Assembly: GCF_000006565.2 (NCBI RefSeq)
Contig: NC_031473.1
Coordinates: forward strand, 1,841,441-1,905,440
Length of the DNA: 64,000 nt
Direction: 5' to 3'
Source of the DNA: Toxoplasma gondii ME49
Taxonomy: Eukaryota > Apicomplexa > Conoidasida > Eucoccidiorida > Sarcocystidae
Position numbers and translations under genes: made by a program
Notes under the pieces: generated by a model
What the model was told of the DNA's origin: nothing
Databases searched by the model: none
Seen by the model: the letters and a program-made list of their open reading frames with translations, nothing else
In this document: one piece after another, positions 38,103-51,522 of the stretch
Layout: every line of letters begins with the position of its first letter
Numbering within the stretch: the stretch's first letter is position 1

Positions 38103-41100
38103 ATGGCGTCTCTGCACACAGCCTCCCTGGGAGGCTTTTCTGCTCTCTGTGGTGAAGAACGATCGGACCCACGGTCGTCCGCTGCCTCTGTGGACTCCAA
38201 GTCTGCTCATCTGCCATCATCAGCTCTGTTTCAAGACCAAGAGCGCAACTGGCGGCGTCACTATGCGTCGCTGACTCTCTGTCTGCAAAAAATGCAGAAC
38301 GGCGATGCAGGTACTCTTCCTTTTCGTCGAAGCGAGGAAAGGAGAGGAGCCAGTTGTTTTGGCAGAGAAGACAGCATGCCGATTCAGATAAGATTTCCCG
38401 TCCTCTAGGCAAAGCGGCAGGGCTGCCGACAACGGCCGCAAGTATACCGACTCGACGTTCACTGGTGCCGCTACGATTCGGCGAAGACAGCAATATGCAT
38501 GCACCTCTGGTGCGGAAACAGTTGCGCACTTTTAATATACTGTTTCTCCACACTGCGAAAACGAAGTCTTTCTCTGCATCCACGGTATCCCGGAAAAAGG
38601 TCTATCCTCCACACCCGTCTTGGTCTCTTCACAAAAGTGCAGAGTGTCCGAGCGGTGTGTGCGTGTGTGCGTCTTCATTTGGGTGTATGGACAGCTGCAG
38701 AGGACGTGGAAGCTGGGACCGAAGCTTGTGAAGGCGCCGACATTAGTGTAAGCGCGAACTCAGCTGTTTATCCCAGGTGAAGTTTAAGCGTAATGCAACT
38801 CAATCTTCTGTGTTGTCATGTTGCTCAACACCGATTAGGTTCCATGCCTTTCCGCAACGGCCCAGGTTTCTACTCCGCTGACTGTGGTAGACTCTTTGTG
38901 CGCTTGACTCTCGGTGCGTCTGTCCGTCCGCGTCATGTTTTTTCCTCCCCTCTTCTGTAGATTTCTCTATTTCGTCTGAGCGCGTCTTTACGTTGCTTCC
39001 GACATGTGTATCTCCTTTCCGTAAATCTGTCTCCAACCTGTGTTTCTGCGTACCCGCATTGATCGCGGTCCGAGTTTCTTTCTGTCTTTCTGCTACTGTT
39101 GACTAGCCATGCTCGGACATGGCGGAAACAGTGCAAATGCTCTAAACCCACTCGCCGGACCAACAAGGTCTGCAGCCTTTCTAGAACAAAAGTGAGGACT
39201 GTCGAAGCAGTGTAGAGCAGCCCCGGTCAGGGAACTCTTAGGCTGGTCGTCGAACGGTTCGGCGGCAGGAAATGTTGTCTTTGCCAGGTGTCCTGTTAAG
39301 CCGCTTTCTATCCACATCCTTTGTGGTTCGCGATGCCTCTTCACAGCTCCAGCAGTTGGAGACAGAAGCCCGAACTTCTCCAAATTCTCAGGCCCTTCTC
39401 CAAGCGGTGAGTGTCTTGCTTTTGTCGAACCCGGTTGCTCGCGTTTCCAGGTCCGGGTGCCGCTCCTGTTTTCTCACAGGTGTTTCCTGGTTTGCCGACA
39501 TGGACGCCATTGTTTCACGGAATCAGCACCTTGACTCCTTTGATCCATCCATTCCTCGGTAAACGCCCGTGGAAAAGTGTGTACATGCACTGTACGTGGC
39601 GTGCACAGTTGAGGTTCGCCCTTGAAGAAGCCACACTTACGATGAACAACGCACCATTTCCGCATGTACATACACGTGCATGCGTATGCACATGCGTATA
39701 TTTGCAGATGTGCCTCCGTGCCTTTCCTCGTTTTTATGCAGTGTTTTTGCATAGGTGAACTTTGGTGAGGCGTTGCTCTGTAGGTTCGAAGGTACCAGTC
39801 AGATTTCGAACAGGCCCGCTCCGTATTCACTCGCCTCGTGCAACAGTGGCAGCGGCAGCAGCTGCTGCAAGGTCCGGGCTCACGAAGAGGACAGGACACC
39901 CAGCGGACAAGGGTAAGCCTGGTGCCTGGTTTCCTAATGTTCGGGAACGGCCGTTGCAGGTTCAACAGCAATATATCATTTCTGGTGTCACTCCAGCGAG
40001 GGGAGCGGAAGAATGCAGCGTCGAGCGAACTCGTTCTTCCCCACTCTTGTTGACTAGTAGCGGACGGCGATTCCCCGCGTCGCAAAAACAACCACTGCAA
40101 TCGGCTTTCTGCCGGAGGCGCCGTCTGCATTAGGTTTGCACGGGAAGTTGTGGGAGAGACAACGCCCGTCCAAGGAAAGCAGTTAGCTGTGGAGAAGAAA
40201 ACATGGTAAAGGGTGCTCGTAGCTGCCTCCATCGGAGTCGAGAGGCACAAGAAAGATATGTACACGGCGTACGTATTCCTTATCCGACTCGGTTGTTTGG
40301 CTTGTTGGAAAGAGGGAATCATAGAACTCTCAGTCGAGCCATTCACCTTCCTCGATTTTTCTGATCACAATTCATACCAGTACTTCCTCGTCGTGTCCGT
40401 TTCCTTCTACGTAGCAGCCAGGACTGGTACGCCCCACAAAGCAACATATATACCACTTTTTCATGTCTGATCTACGTGTCTTCTGCTTTCTTGTCTATCG
40501 ATGCATCGTGCTTACTGTGTGGCGCGTGAGTGTCGAGATCTGTTTCCACGACTGCATGTGAATGCGGTACGCAGCTGTGGCTCCGGGCGGCCGTGATTCT
40601 CTGCGTGTGGAACTCTACCGTTTTCTCGGGTTTCCTTCTTTCCGCCTTCGTCAGATCCCACGTTCCGCCGAGTCTCCCTTTTCTTTTGCTTCGACTGCCG
40701 ACAGTGGCAATCACAGCTTTGACGCGGACGACGCGGACGAAAAAGCACTCGCAGTTCATCATGCCGGAGGGACGCTTCTGGGCGAAAGCAACCGGCTAGC
40801 TGTAGAGTCGGAGCACGTTGGCCTCGCTGTCATGGGACAGTTAAGGACACAACGAGAATCTCTTATCAGTTCCCGGTCTCTAGTAGGTTCTTTGTGGGGA
40901 AGATAGACGAACGTTCTTACAAAACAGGACGGGAAGAGGGAGTCTTTTCTTCTGGTGTAGTGAACGCGTGTTGCCCGTTCTCCGCTGGTGTACGTGCATG
41001 CGCTATGGATCTACGCCTGTGCAAATATATGCGTATCCTTTTTTGTTGGTGCCAATCAAGGGGATACATGACACTTCGTTGTCGCTTTGCTTGAAACGGA

Positions 41101-41397
41101 CATCCTTTGGGGCGAAAAAGAAAAAGTGTCTGTTTCTTGCTGACTCCGTGCGGTGCGTATTATTCTTGAGTGCCGCATGCCCACTGGAATCGATGGTAAG
41201 CGGGTGTGCTTTCTTTCACATGTCTGCAGGCGCAAAAGACGTACGGAGAACTTCAGGATTCTCGTTCGCTTTTAACGGCCATGTTAAGGCAGTCTCTCTT
41301 CAGTAAATTGATTCTTGTTGCGATTATCGTCTTCCTCTCTCTTGCCATTGTCTGCGTGTTGATCCATCGGCTCCTTCGCCTCGTGCGGGATGTCTGA
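38103..41397 (+). CDS. Vti1-type Qb-SNARE (five exons, 283 aa)
   Basis: Membrane-anchored SNARE for fusion in the Golgi/endosomal system. Exons 38103-38310, 39288-39406, 39784-39912, 40655-40882 and 41230-41397 join in phase to 284 codons with stop. The N-terminal part is helical (QLQQLETEARTSPNSQALLQA, then YQSDFEQARSVFTRLVQQWQ), like the Vti1 Habc domain. Residues 201-249 align without gaps to the Vti1 SNARE motif, starting AVESEHVGLAVMGQL and ending LLTAMLRQ. The putative zero-layer residue is Gln (LRTQRES), as in yeast Vti1; the animal proteins carry Asp there. A single transmembrane helix (LILVAIIVFLSLAIVCVLI, about 255-273) and a short basic tail end the protein. The start was chosen at MASLHT because upstream sequence in the frame looks like 5' UTR. 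The joint between exons 3 and 4 is the least certain. Confidence 0.85.
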
Positions 41398-44300
41398 CGT
41401 CCAGCAGAAGCGAGGAGGTACTTGATCGCATAGCTTTAGGGCCAAAGTAAAGGGACGCATTGTCCTTGCATCTGCATTTGCTCTGCGTGTTGCTTCTTAA
41501 GAAGCCGGGAAACGGACCACCGTAAAATACCATCACGTTTCTGGTCCTGCAAGAGAAACTCCAAACCTGTTCACTACGTGGTTACCACGGAGGGTTCCTG
41601 CCTTCGTCGAAGGAGTCGCCGCAGACTGTGAAGATTCAAATCGGTTGCACCTCTCAAAACTTGGTCTGCCTATGTGGGTTCTTTTCCGCGAAACGCACCT
41701 CACCTTCTGAGTTGGGACTGTCTACCTGACAGCGACTTGACGTGCGCTGGTGTCGAGCCTGTACAGAGGCGACGATCCCTTTCTCCTGATAACGACGCTG
41801 TTGATTATGAGACGACCCTCTCCATACACTAAAGTAGACGTAGAACAATCAATGCAAGAAACGAATGGACGTCATGACGCACAGCTGTGGCAGAAACTGG
41901 GCTGGTCAAATGCGAAGGTGGTGAATCTGCACATATTTCATATGCAGCGCCACTATGTCGAAGGTGGATGGAACTTTAGCTTCTTGGCGACTGCTCAGAA
42001 TTCACGTAATTCGTGCCAAAAGTCGTCCGCAATTCGGGTGCACCGGCCGGCCCCCTAAATGGTATTCTAACTTTGGCGGACCTCCCAGTTGTGTGGCTCC
42101 TCTAAAGCTACGTACCCAAGTCGCAGAGTGTAACATCCTTGCCGTGCGTTGTCTAGAACTTGTGAACCACCAACATCAGATTTATCTGATCCCGTAGGCT
42201 ACCCCGTATGGAAGCATGCGAAAATAACGTGGCTTGGCTTCAGCCAGATTTTATGTTCTCGAGTGCACTTCTCGGCTGACATTCTACTTCATGAACGCGA
42301 AAACTGATCCACCACATCATGTTCTGCCTATTTACATGTTAAAGTTACCCACGCAATCCTCTCCGACACAACACGAACCTTTCCTAACTCCTCCCAGTGC
42401 ATGGCCAGTGTTCAACAACTATGCTGTGCAATGCAGAAGCTAAGCTGACCCACCGCAATTGAAGTTTCTAGCTGTGACACCGCGCTGAGTCTTGTTCGTC
42501 TGTTGTCACCCACTCTGAATGTCTCTACCTTCCTCAAGTGTTCCAGACCGTAGCACGCAGTCAGCTCATGCAGCGGGTAAGCAGTGGTCAGCCAATACGT
42601 GCCCTTTTTCAGAAAATTAAAGATTCTGACCCGCACGCACTTAAATAGTAAAAAACGGTGCTGAGGAACGGCCCCTGCGTGCCTCAGAAATATCACCCAT
42701 GACATCGGCAAAACAGCAGCTCCCTACTCTGCGAAAAAAAAACGGAACGGGTGACAGGCAGTTATTCACCCACTTGCTCCATCGATTCTCCACGCTACAT
42801 TCCGGTTTGGCCTGTCAGGCAGAATGTAAAACATCCCCTTCATCTTGCTTTTCTGTTAGGAAACACATCTGCTAGCGAGGCATATTTTTCATGGTACGCA
42901 CCAGTGAAGCGGTTTTTGACCCTGGCGCCTACAGTGTCTGTCTGGCCGACACGCTACCGTCTTTTACAAGCATACTTGTCTGTAAACCGGAATTGTTTCC
43001 CCTTGTTCATGTGACCAGCCGAGTACGCTGCGCACATTCTTTAACGTGCGACAGTGCTGAACGTACAGGCAAAAAATTTATTCCTACTGGATAGTCAGTG
43101 TTCGCATGCCGGTATTACGTCGGGTTTCGTGGTGTTATGATTGGTACCACCACTGTCAGGCTCCCGACGATCCCTCACAGTTGACCATCAGTCACGCTCG
43201 TCAGGCGGGGAGGGGGATCCAGTGGTCATCTTTCCCCCCCTAGTGAATGGTTTGGGGAGTGGTTCGTGTAGCCTGTAGCAGCTTTTCCCTCCCCGCACAA
43301 GATTGTGCTAGGGTGATCCCGGACACGTGACGGCCTGGTCCACTGAGCCATGCGAAGACGGTTGTACTGTTTTCTTGCAGTCATGAGTGGTTTTGTGGAC
43401 GGTGTTGTAGTGGTGTCCCAACCGGCAGGTCAGTTCCTTCGTCTTCTGTGCACTTTTAGGCACTTTATGCGGACCGTTCGCCACTGAAGACAACTTTCTG
43501 TGGAAAGCCGGGAAGCTCTCGCCGGGGTGCGTTTCTGTGGCACAGCCCCATCTTACAGACTTACGAATGGCTACTGTGTATTATCTAGTAGGGATACAGA
43601 CAATACTCTCAGTGATGTCTCTTGTGACCGTAGCAGGCAGCCGCTGCAGTGGTACGAAGTGCAGCTAAAAAGAGCCAAGCCTCTCCGTGCTCCACAGTGT
43701 GCAACACGTAATTCTATGGTGTGCGCGACAGGCGTTATCCGAGGTGAGCTCTCGTGCTTCCAGCCCGAACGACCCGTCGCGTCTCGTTTCGACCCACGTA
43801 ATAGCATTGACATGAGTTCTATGTACGCATAGATGATTTTTTCCAGGAATCCAAGGGTTTGGGACTGATTGCAAGATTTGTGAATTCTTCCGTCTTCTTC
43901 AAGAGCGTCTCTGGTTGCTGTCGCATTTCCCTTGGGATAGGTGGCCTCTCGACATTTTTTGGTGTTTATTTAGTTTGGGGATCTGGCCGCGGAGCGATGT
44001 TTTGGTGTACCGGATCAACTTCTAATGCGTACGTACGTTAAGCGTACACGTTAAACTGTGACGAACAAGCTGAACGCTTATGAAGCGCGAGTTCATTTTT
44101 TAGACGTAGGGAAGCATCGTAATCACAAGGCATCATGGTCTTTTGCCCATGTTTAAGTGGGACAAGCTTTAGACGGCTACGTTTGGTTGTATAGGGAAAG
44201 GCAGTCGCGGCTCGAACAGAGTGTCCCGTGAAGACGACGGCTCACACTTGTGTATATCCGTGGTATCATTTTGAGTCGCGAGCTGGGCGTGATTGTGGAT

Positions 44301-45148
44301 ATTCCAATAGGGTATGGTGGAATATTAATTCACGTCGTGTGGAGTGGACACAATTCGCCTGTCTTACTTTTGCATTTGGGTCCGGTTTTTTCACATTAGT
44401 AAGAGTGGGTCTGTACGCGGCAAGTGTCTTGCAATTCCGGCAAAAGATTGTCGGCTACAGAATTTGGTGATGCGTCGTTGTTTGCATTATTAGACTGCAG
44501 TGAGATAGTCGACGTTTTGTAACACCGGCGTGTCTGAGCTGTCAGACATCGGCGCAGTGGAAGATCTACATTTTCACGCCGAAGTTTTCTATACATGACA
44601 TTTGGTGTGCGCAAGCTGTTAGCAACACCCAGGTGCACAGTTTATTCGTTTTGATAGTTTGCAACACATTCGTTTCAAGAATCTATTTGTTTTCCGAATG
44701 GTGTCCGGGAACTTTAGACTTGTGAGCAGCGGGTGACGGTGGGACGGTGGACAACAGATGTTCCGTTTCATGCGTGAACCAATATATCGTCGAGTACTCT
44801 TCTTCATTTCACACAGTACCGACAGTACGCTGTTGATGACGTCGTAGTTTTTCTCGTAAGAGCAAGCCATCGTTTCCAAGCACAGGTATGTCGAGTCCGG
44901 TTTGGTGCCAGGTTGAATCAGGTGGACTCACAACTTTGCATATTTTTATTGATTGAGTACCAGTTTCTCGAGACTCGTTTTGCCGTTTTCCCACCTTTCG
45001 GGTAACCCATCATTTGCCAGATGCAGCTTACTCGTGTAGCACGTCCTCGTTAACAAACACCGGTGTGAAAGATCTATGACTTACGAAAGTGTCCACTGTG
45101 CGCTGGACTTTTTTCCATATAACGCATTAGCGCGGGAGTGTCTGTACT
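41398..45148. other. Intergenic interval, SNARE gene to CCCH gene
   Basis: About 3.75 kb of lower-GC sequence. I see only short unsupported open frames. It should contain the SNARE 3' UTR and the promoter and 5' UTR of the CCCH gene. Confidence 0.5.
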
Positions 45149-48100
45149 ATGGCGAAGATCCAAGGTCACGGTCGAATTTTGGAAGCTTTGCTTGCTTCAA
45201 CTGATTCCCCTGTTGCGGCAGCACAGTCGCTGTTAGATTCCGCTGTGGCGGCGGGCAGGACATACGATGCAGTTTCTTCTGGTCGCAGTATGCACTTGAG
45301 TGCCCCATTTGATCAAACGCCTGCGTCAGTGGTGAAAGCCGATGACGATGATGGGTTAGCGTTCCTCGTGTCTCTGCTTGGTCTGGATGGACAAGGATCA
45401 GAAGGGGAGGAGAGGGCGAGCGGGGCGTCTGAATTAGTCGGGAGAGAGGCTGTGGAAGCATCGGTATCCGGCGATGGAGGATTGGAACATGGTACGGTGG
45501 GTGAAGAGAATACTCTTATTGATTGTGGTGCTGCTGACGTGATAGCGTCAGCAGCTGAGGTAACGCCGAATATGCCCTCAGGAGTCACGGTGGACTTCGG
45601 TTTTGAACAAGGTTTAGGCTGGTCCATGGGCGACAGTCCGACATACAGGAGAAACGAGCCCGTAGTGACAAACACGGGAGGAAGTGATAGTGTTGATGGA
45701 GTTGATTGTGATGAAAAGTTGTCGAGAGGTAATGAAACTCATTCGTTAAAAACGAGCGGTGGCAGTGGCTGTTCTTCAGGAATGTGTAGGACGGACTTCT
45801 TGCGTACTGGTGGAGGGACGCAAGAAGATGGAGGGTGCACAGTAGGGGAACGCCGAAGGCGCAGTGGGGCACAAAGCATACAAGGGCGACATGGTTCCGG
45901 TAATCGCGGTGATCAAACCGGTCTCCAAGGCTCATCGAACAACGGCAACACCGCCTGCGGGGCTGGTTTTCTTCCAAGTGTTCTACTCAGTGACAGCGCG
46001 CTTGCTCTGCAGACAGCACTTGTTGCGTTGCTTCAGTTGCAGAAGCAGGATGAGGAAGGAGTGAAACAAGAACCAGTTATACCGAGGAGGTACGGCGAAC
46101 TGACTAGCGTGAAGAGCGAGTGGATAAAGCAACAAGAACGTGTCTAAGAACACAGGGGACGTATTCGTTTGTCTCTGACATGCCACCTGCTAGACAAGAT
46201 CAGCCGGGTCGACCCCAAGTCGTCACGTGGAATGGACCCTTCTCTCACATACTCGCCTTTTGTCTTTTTTGTTTTCACAGGAATCTGATGTGCACAGCTT
46301 TCCTCAAGACAGGTGCATGTAACAACCCTGAGAGGTGCAACTATGCCCATAACATGGTGGAGTTGCAGAAGAAGTTGGAACTCCGAAAGACTTCGCTGTG
46401 CAAATATTGGCTAAAGGGAAAGTGTGAGAACGATGATTGCAATTTCGCACATGGAGAACATGAACTCCAGTCGACGGAAGGAGTGTACAAGACGACAATA
46501 TGCAAATACTGGAAGCAGGGCTCCTGCCACAGTGGCAGTAGTTGCCGGCATGCACACGGTGAAGCGGATTTGCGACCGGAGAAGTAGGTTGCGGGGCTTA
46601 AAGTGCCTGAATAACATGTTAGGAATTAAGACTGAAATGCTTGTGCACAAAAGGGGGCAGCAAGAGGTTTCAGGATTTCGCGCAGGTTCCGATAGCTACA
46701 GCTCTGCTATGGGGGGACTTGTGTGGCGGCAGTTGGTGGTTTTTGACACAGTAGGACAGTATATGTGTGATGCAGTACCACAGTCGGTACAGAGAAGAAA
46801 CAAGATAGTTGATGGTGAAAAGTAGTTGAACAAACATTAAATCTGATTGACCGTCGAATTGATCATGCTGGCTGAAGTTCCAGAAAACAACGGTTCTACA
46901 TGAACCCGGAGTCAACTGGATACAGACAGTACAAGAATTGATTATGTCCATCCGTCCCAGGTGACACTCGATATTTGTGGGATAGCAGTTAAAACTCGTG
47001 GACGAATTGACTATATTGGAAGTCTTGCGAATTTGCGGTGCTGATTGTGACTGCATGCTGGCAGACTACCTCCGCATCTGGAACGAAAGCGAAATCACAA
47101 GATGAAGCAACAGTGGAAGACGGGGAGCGGAAACGCACCAATAGGACCATCCCCGAGCGCCGCCGCTAGTGTCGGAGCTCGAGGGAAACAACAATCGGCG
47201 CATCAGGTTGCACCGATTCGAATGCCATGCCGACAAGACTATACATTCGACTGCAACAGAATTGAACAGTCTTTCGAGAAAACGAGCCTCATGCTTCAAG
47301 GCAAGAGACGCCGCGGCGCAGACACTGCATTCGGTTTGGACAGCGGCAACGAGTTTTTACAGAGAGGCTGTCGCAATTGCCCAGATGAATTCATGAGGAA
47401 CAATTATTTGCCACCAGGGGAGCGGACGTACGAACCGAGTATGGTGCGGGCATCAGGTCAGACCGGTGTTAGCGATAGGTTGGAGGGCTACCCGTCTAGT
47501 CGTGGAAGTGTGTTCAACGCAGGTGCATCAGGCGTGAGACCAGGGCAGTACGAAGTACCCTGCGGGAGAGCGGTATGGGGCAATTTGACCGTGGGTGGAA
47601 GAGCTTCGGATGAGATCAGCGATATGTCTACCGCGTCGGCGACCAGCTCACGTTGGGGAGGAGCGGATTGCCGTTCATCTCTGCCATCTTTTCAAGACTT
47701 CACCCGAGAGAATAGTGGAGGAAGTGAGAGTCTCCTACGTTTCTCCAACAGCAGCATTACTAGAGTCAGCAGCCTTGCAGAAGAAGAGTCTTGCCATGGC
47801 ACGACGTGGCGCCCAGGCGGTGTTGCGCCTGCATCAGGCTTTTCCGACGTGTCGCCAGTGGCGGCGTCGCTCCCTTCGGTAGCACATGCTCTAAATGGTC
47901 CTTCCGGAGGGGGTGGTCTGATTTTTGTGCCGCCACCTGGTCTGTCGTTGCACAACGACTTCGGTTGTTTTGCAGGAGGCAGAGGAACGTCACACACAGC
48001 GGCGGCACTTCAGAATGAAGAAGAGACGGTAGTGGATGCATATCCAGGGGAGTTATCGTACTGTCGGTATCCGTATGTTAGTGACGCAGTACTGAGGACT

Positions 48101-48379
48101 TTAACCGACTCTGTAGCTGGACTGGCCGTTGATGAAAATATGGCCGACAGGGAGAAAACGGTTAACGACTATTTGTCAAGCGGGATAGGAAGAGCGACCG
48201 TGTCGAGTCTTCGGGTAGACAAAATTGAGGCCACGGGAGAAGACGTGTATGGCCATGTTGCCACCGGTACTTTGTCTCGGAAGAGTTCCTCGTCTCGAGT
48301 GGATGATGATAATCGGACAAAGAGTAAAGGAGAAGCTTCCGGTACTGGCGTCAGAATTGTTTCCGTCACGCAGGTTTAG
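45149..48379 (+). CDS. Three-CCCH zinc finger RNA-binding protein (three exons, 852 aa)
   Basis: Exons 45149-46089, 46281-46583 and 47065-48379 have GT-AG borders and sum to exactly 853 codons. The start MAKIQGHGRILEALL opens a Gly/Ser/Glu-rich region of about 315 residues without a known domain. Exon 2 encodes three CCCH fingers in a row (about residues 318-406): C-x8-C-x5-C-x3-H (CTAFLKTGAC then CNYAH), C-x7-C-x4-C-x3-H (CKYWLKGKC then CNFAH) and C-x7-C-x5-C-x3-H (CKYWKQGSC then CRHAH). Such fingers bind AU-rich or other single-stranded RNA; a role in mRNA stability or translation is inference. The last 440 residues are low in complexity with polar and Gly-rich stretches. An in-frame stop follows the fingers at 46585, but it overlaps a GTAGGT donor and the spliced frame continues; reading through without splicing would give a shorter protein ending after the fingers. 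Confidence 0.88.
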
Positions 48380-51300
48380 CAGCTAAGAATTCCGTGGGTA
48401 GTATGTGGTTTTCTGAACATCAGAGGCAGGAGAGTGATCATAACATTGAAGGGCAGCTGCAATGTGGGGGAAGAAAACCTGTTCTTGTCCTTCCCATAAA
48501 AGAGGTAGAGAATCGAGACACCAAAAACTATCGGTTTCTGTCAAGAGTCTTCAAAGGACTTACGCTTGCGTTTGTTCAAAGGCAAAAGCTACGTTGGAGA
48601 TCACGCAGGAGTGGGAGGTACGGTTTCGTGTTGTGAGAAGGACAAGCAAACAGTCGGCTGGTTTTGGGCGTGCCCGCGTAGGGGTGATATGAGGGGACGT
48701 ATGACAAGAGGAGTGACAGCGGCATTAGGTTTGCGTTCGCAAGAGAAGTGTTGGACTGTGTATCACAATTCATTCGTTGTGTTTCGCTCCCATTTCGCGT
48801 ATGCTTTTCTTTGAGAATAGGGATTGATAGACTCAGTGTAGGATACCGGGGGCACGGGTGAGGGTCTTTTCGGTTGAGGTGATAACTGACTTGTTATAAG
48901 TGTGCGCCAAAGACCCCGGTAAGGTGACGTAGTCCGCAGCGAGGGTGGATATTTCATGAGACATTCATACAGGTGCCAGGCCTGCCATTGGAGTTTTTTA
49001 ACAATCGACAGGTGGGGCGGTTCAAGTGGCTCTGAACTTCGTGCGCTTGCACCCAAGCATTTTGGTGCGCCTGACGAAACATGTATGCAAGAAAGCTGAA
49101 GACGGAAGTCTTCCTAGCTGTTAGACACTGGGCAGCCCCTGAGTTTCTGAGCAAATCAGAGATTGTATGTGCTGACTATGAGACATGTTGCCGTTTATAC
49201 TGTTGTCGGAGGATAGAAGTCCGCAGTTTCGGTGCTACCCGAGTACGGAGTTAGAAGTCGTGACACAGCATGTTTCTCGCGTCTGTTGTGGCTGGCTGTG
49301 TAAGGATGACAGTACGCACGGGGTCGATAGGCAGACAATGTAAAGGGATTTTTGCCAACCAGCAGAGATTATCCCGTTAGGTGAGCGCTATGGCGTTGCA
49401 AACGAGTCTCCTCACTTTCGTGGTTACATAAAATAGGATGGTGGTCTGAGAGTTTGATCACGGGACAGTCCCACGGTAGGGGTGGTGAAAGTATTATCCG
49501 AATCGTGCATATCCGGGATGCTATACGGGCTGTTGACACACGCGCTGCCAACAGTCTAAACGTTTTACAACCTTCACATAGGAAGATAACAGTGCTTGCA
49601 GTAGCGCTTGGCGCAGCATGGATGAGGGGGACAATGGAGTTGTGGGAAATCGTGTGTTCTGTCTTGATGATGGTTGTCACTATGTCAGCACGACCAGTAA
49701 TCATGCACAGGAACTTAAACTGTCAACTTCTTGGCATTCAGAGAGAGAACTGGAAAACTAAGGCGAGCGCTGTAGATTCCTGTTAGTGCGAAGGTGGCTG
49801 TGAGGGCGACGAGACGGTACGTGTCAAGGCTTGTTACCGGAGGAGCCTAAGTGAGTGGGGGACGACAGCAGTCTCTACTGTGTCAAAACGCACGTTGGGG
49901 ACGTAGGCGCAAGGAGGTTCGCGCTGTTCATCCGAGTAAGTGGTCTTGCAGCGACTAACGGACTTGAGAAACACCCTCAGGTCACCCCTTGGCACAGTAT
50001 TAGGTCGCGAACGGCGCCTTCTCGCGACGGAATCGGAGAAACAAAGTGGGCGTGCAACAAAAGTCGGCTGTTGCATTCACCGTCGACTCGAGGGAGTTTC
50101 CAAGCCGTTATCAGTCAACGCACGCAAGAGAAACCAACGATAGTGAATTTGGGTATTAACCACCCTTGCTTCAAAAACTGTTCCATGGCAAGAAATTAGA
50201 AACTCTTAAGAGTAACGAACGCAGATGAATGGCCACTCAGTGACAGCTGCACTATGGTCACCCGTCGTAACAGGAGCAGGGCGGAAACAGCCAGACTAGT
50301 GTCATGTATCTGGCACAGCAGTGTTGTTTTCAATGAGACGCCTTACCTGCGACAGGATGGTGTGTCTGAGCTGCAACCTGCATAACAGATAACAGACTGG
50401 CTGTCTTAGAGCGCTTACAGGTACGTCATAAAGTCGACGCCCCTCCGCCAGTGGCAAGTCCAATGACTCAGCATTGTTTCTGCATCGCGATAGATTCGTA
50501 ATATGGCGAAAAAGAGTTCGCATCCCTCTGTGTCCTTCCCCCCTTCCCCTGTTAGGCCACGTACTTCTGTAGCTGACACTCTATCCAACACCAGCGGACT
50601 CCCCACAATTTGTCATTCAAACTCGAGTGTCTTGTATCTGTCCCACACAAAGTGCGGCACACGGGAGAGAACACTGAACATACGCAGCTTCTCTCTGGCG
50701 ACAGCTTCCCACACCATTAATTGACGTTTTAGAAAAGGCCAGCTCGTCGCTGGCAGCACAATACGTGGCGTTCGCAATTTCAAGCTGCAGATTAAAGTCG
50801 ACGCTGTGATAGAGGATTGGGCACTGGACAAACATTGGCTCTCCTTGTTAAGATTCGCGGCAGCGGGCGACGAAAGTATAAGTTTGCATTACTCGAAGAG
50901 TTTACTGCCTCATCGGAAACCAGTCCTTTGATCAAAGGGACGGAAAAAGCCACAATCTTCCACCACTGTTTTCTCTTACGTGAAGTACCTCATACCGATT
51001 CCGAGCACCCTCAAACTGGCGATGGCTGCAACACCAGATTTCGAGTGATATCTGAAATCCATGTATTAAGCGTAGACTATAACCGATGTAAAATACTGTT
51101 GATGCCGCGCGACATCGAACTCTAACACTTTTAGCTCGGTATCTTGTCTTCAGCTTGCGCGCATGGTCTCTACAACTTGTGCGGCCACTGCTAAAAACAA
51201 AACTGTCGAGCGCGCATGTTGGGCATTGCGCTTGCGTTCTTTCAATTCTCGAACATCACCTCAACCGCATCGCCGGCCGTCATTATTCGCGTACAACAGC

Positions 51301-51522
51301 CGTATGGCACTTCAGTGCGTGACACCGTTGTTGCACGAAGACGCACACAGATGCTACCGTGCACCCAAGTTTCTGATTGATTCCTTTATTGTTTCACGAA
51401 ATATAATCCAGCGACGATGTGGCCCCCTCAAGGGGCGGTGTGGTGGACACAAGCGTTTGGCGCCTCTATGCGAGATGCCCGGTTTGTCGATAATTCTCCT
51501 CAGAGGTCGACACAGGATGTGA
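48380..51522. other. Intergenic interval, CCCH gene to rhoptry kinase array
   Basis: Roughly 3.1 kb with no supportable gene. Contains the CCCH 3' UTR; the part after about 51.1 kb may include degraded 5' sequence of the pseudogene that follows, but I cannot align it. Confidence 0.45.

Noticed and set aside
36655..38274. Open frames of 164 and 297 residues upstream of the SNARE gene
   Set aside because: No domain, no repeat of codon habits seen in the real genes, and no splice structure joining them to a neighbour. Probably 5' UTR/intergenic sequence.
38103..41397. Alternative identity as membrin/GOSR2 or GOSR1
   Set aside because: The gap-free 49-residue match to the Vti1 SNARE motif (AVESEHVG for AVETEQIG, LLTAMLRQ for ILTGMLRR) is clearly better than to either.
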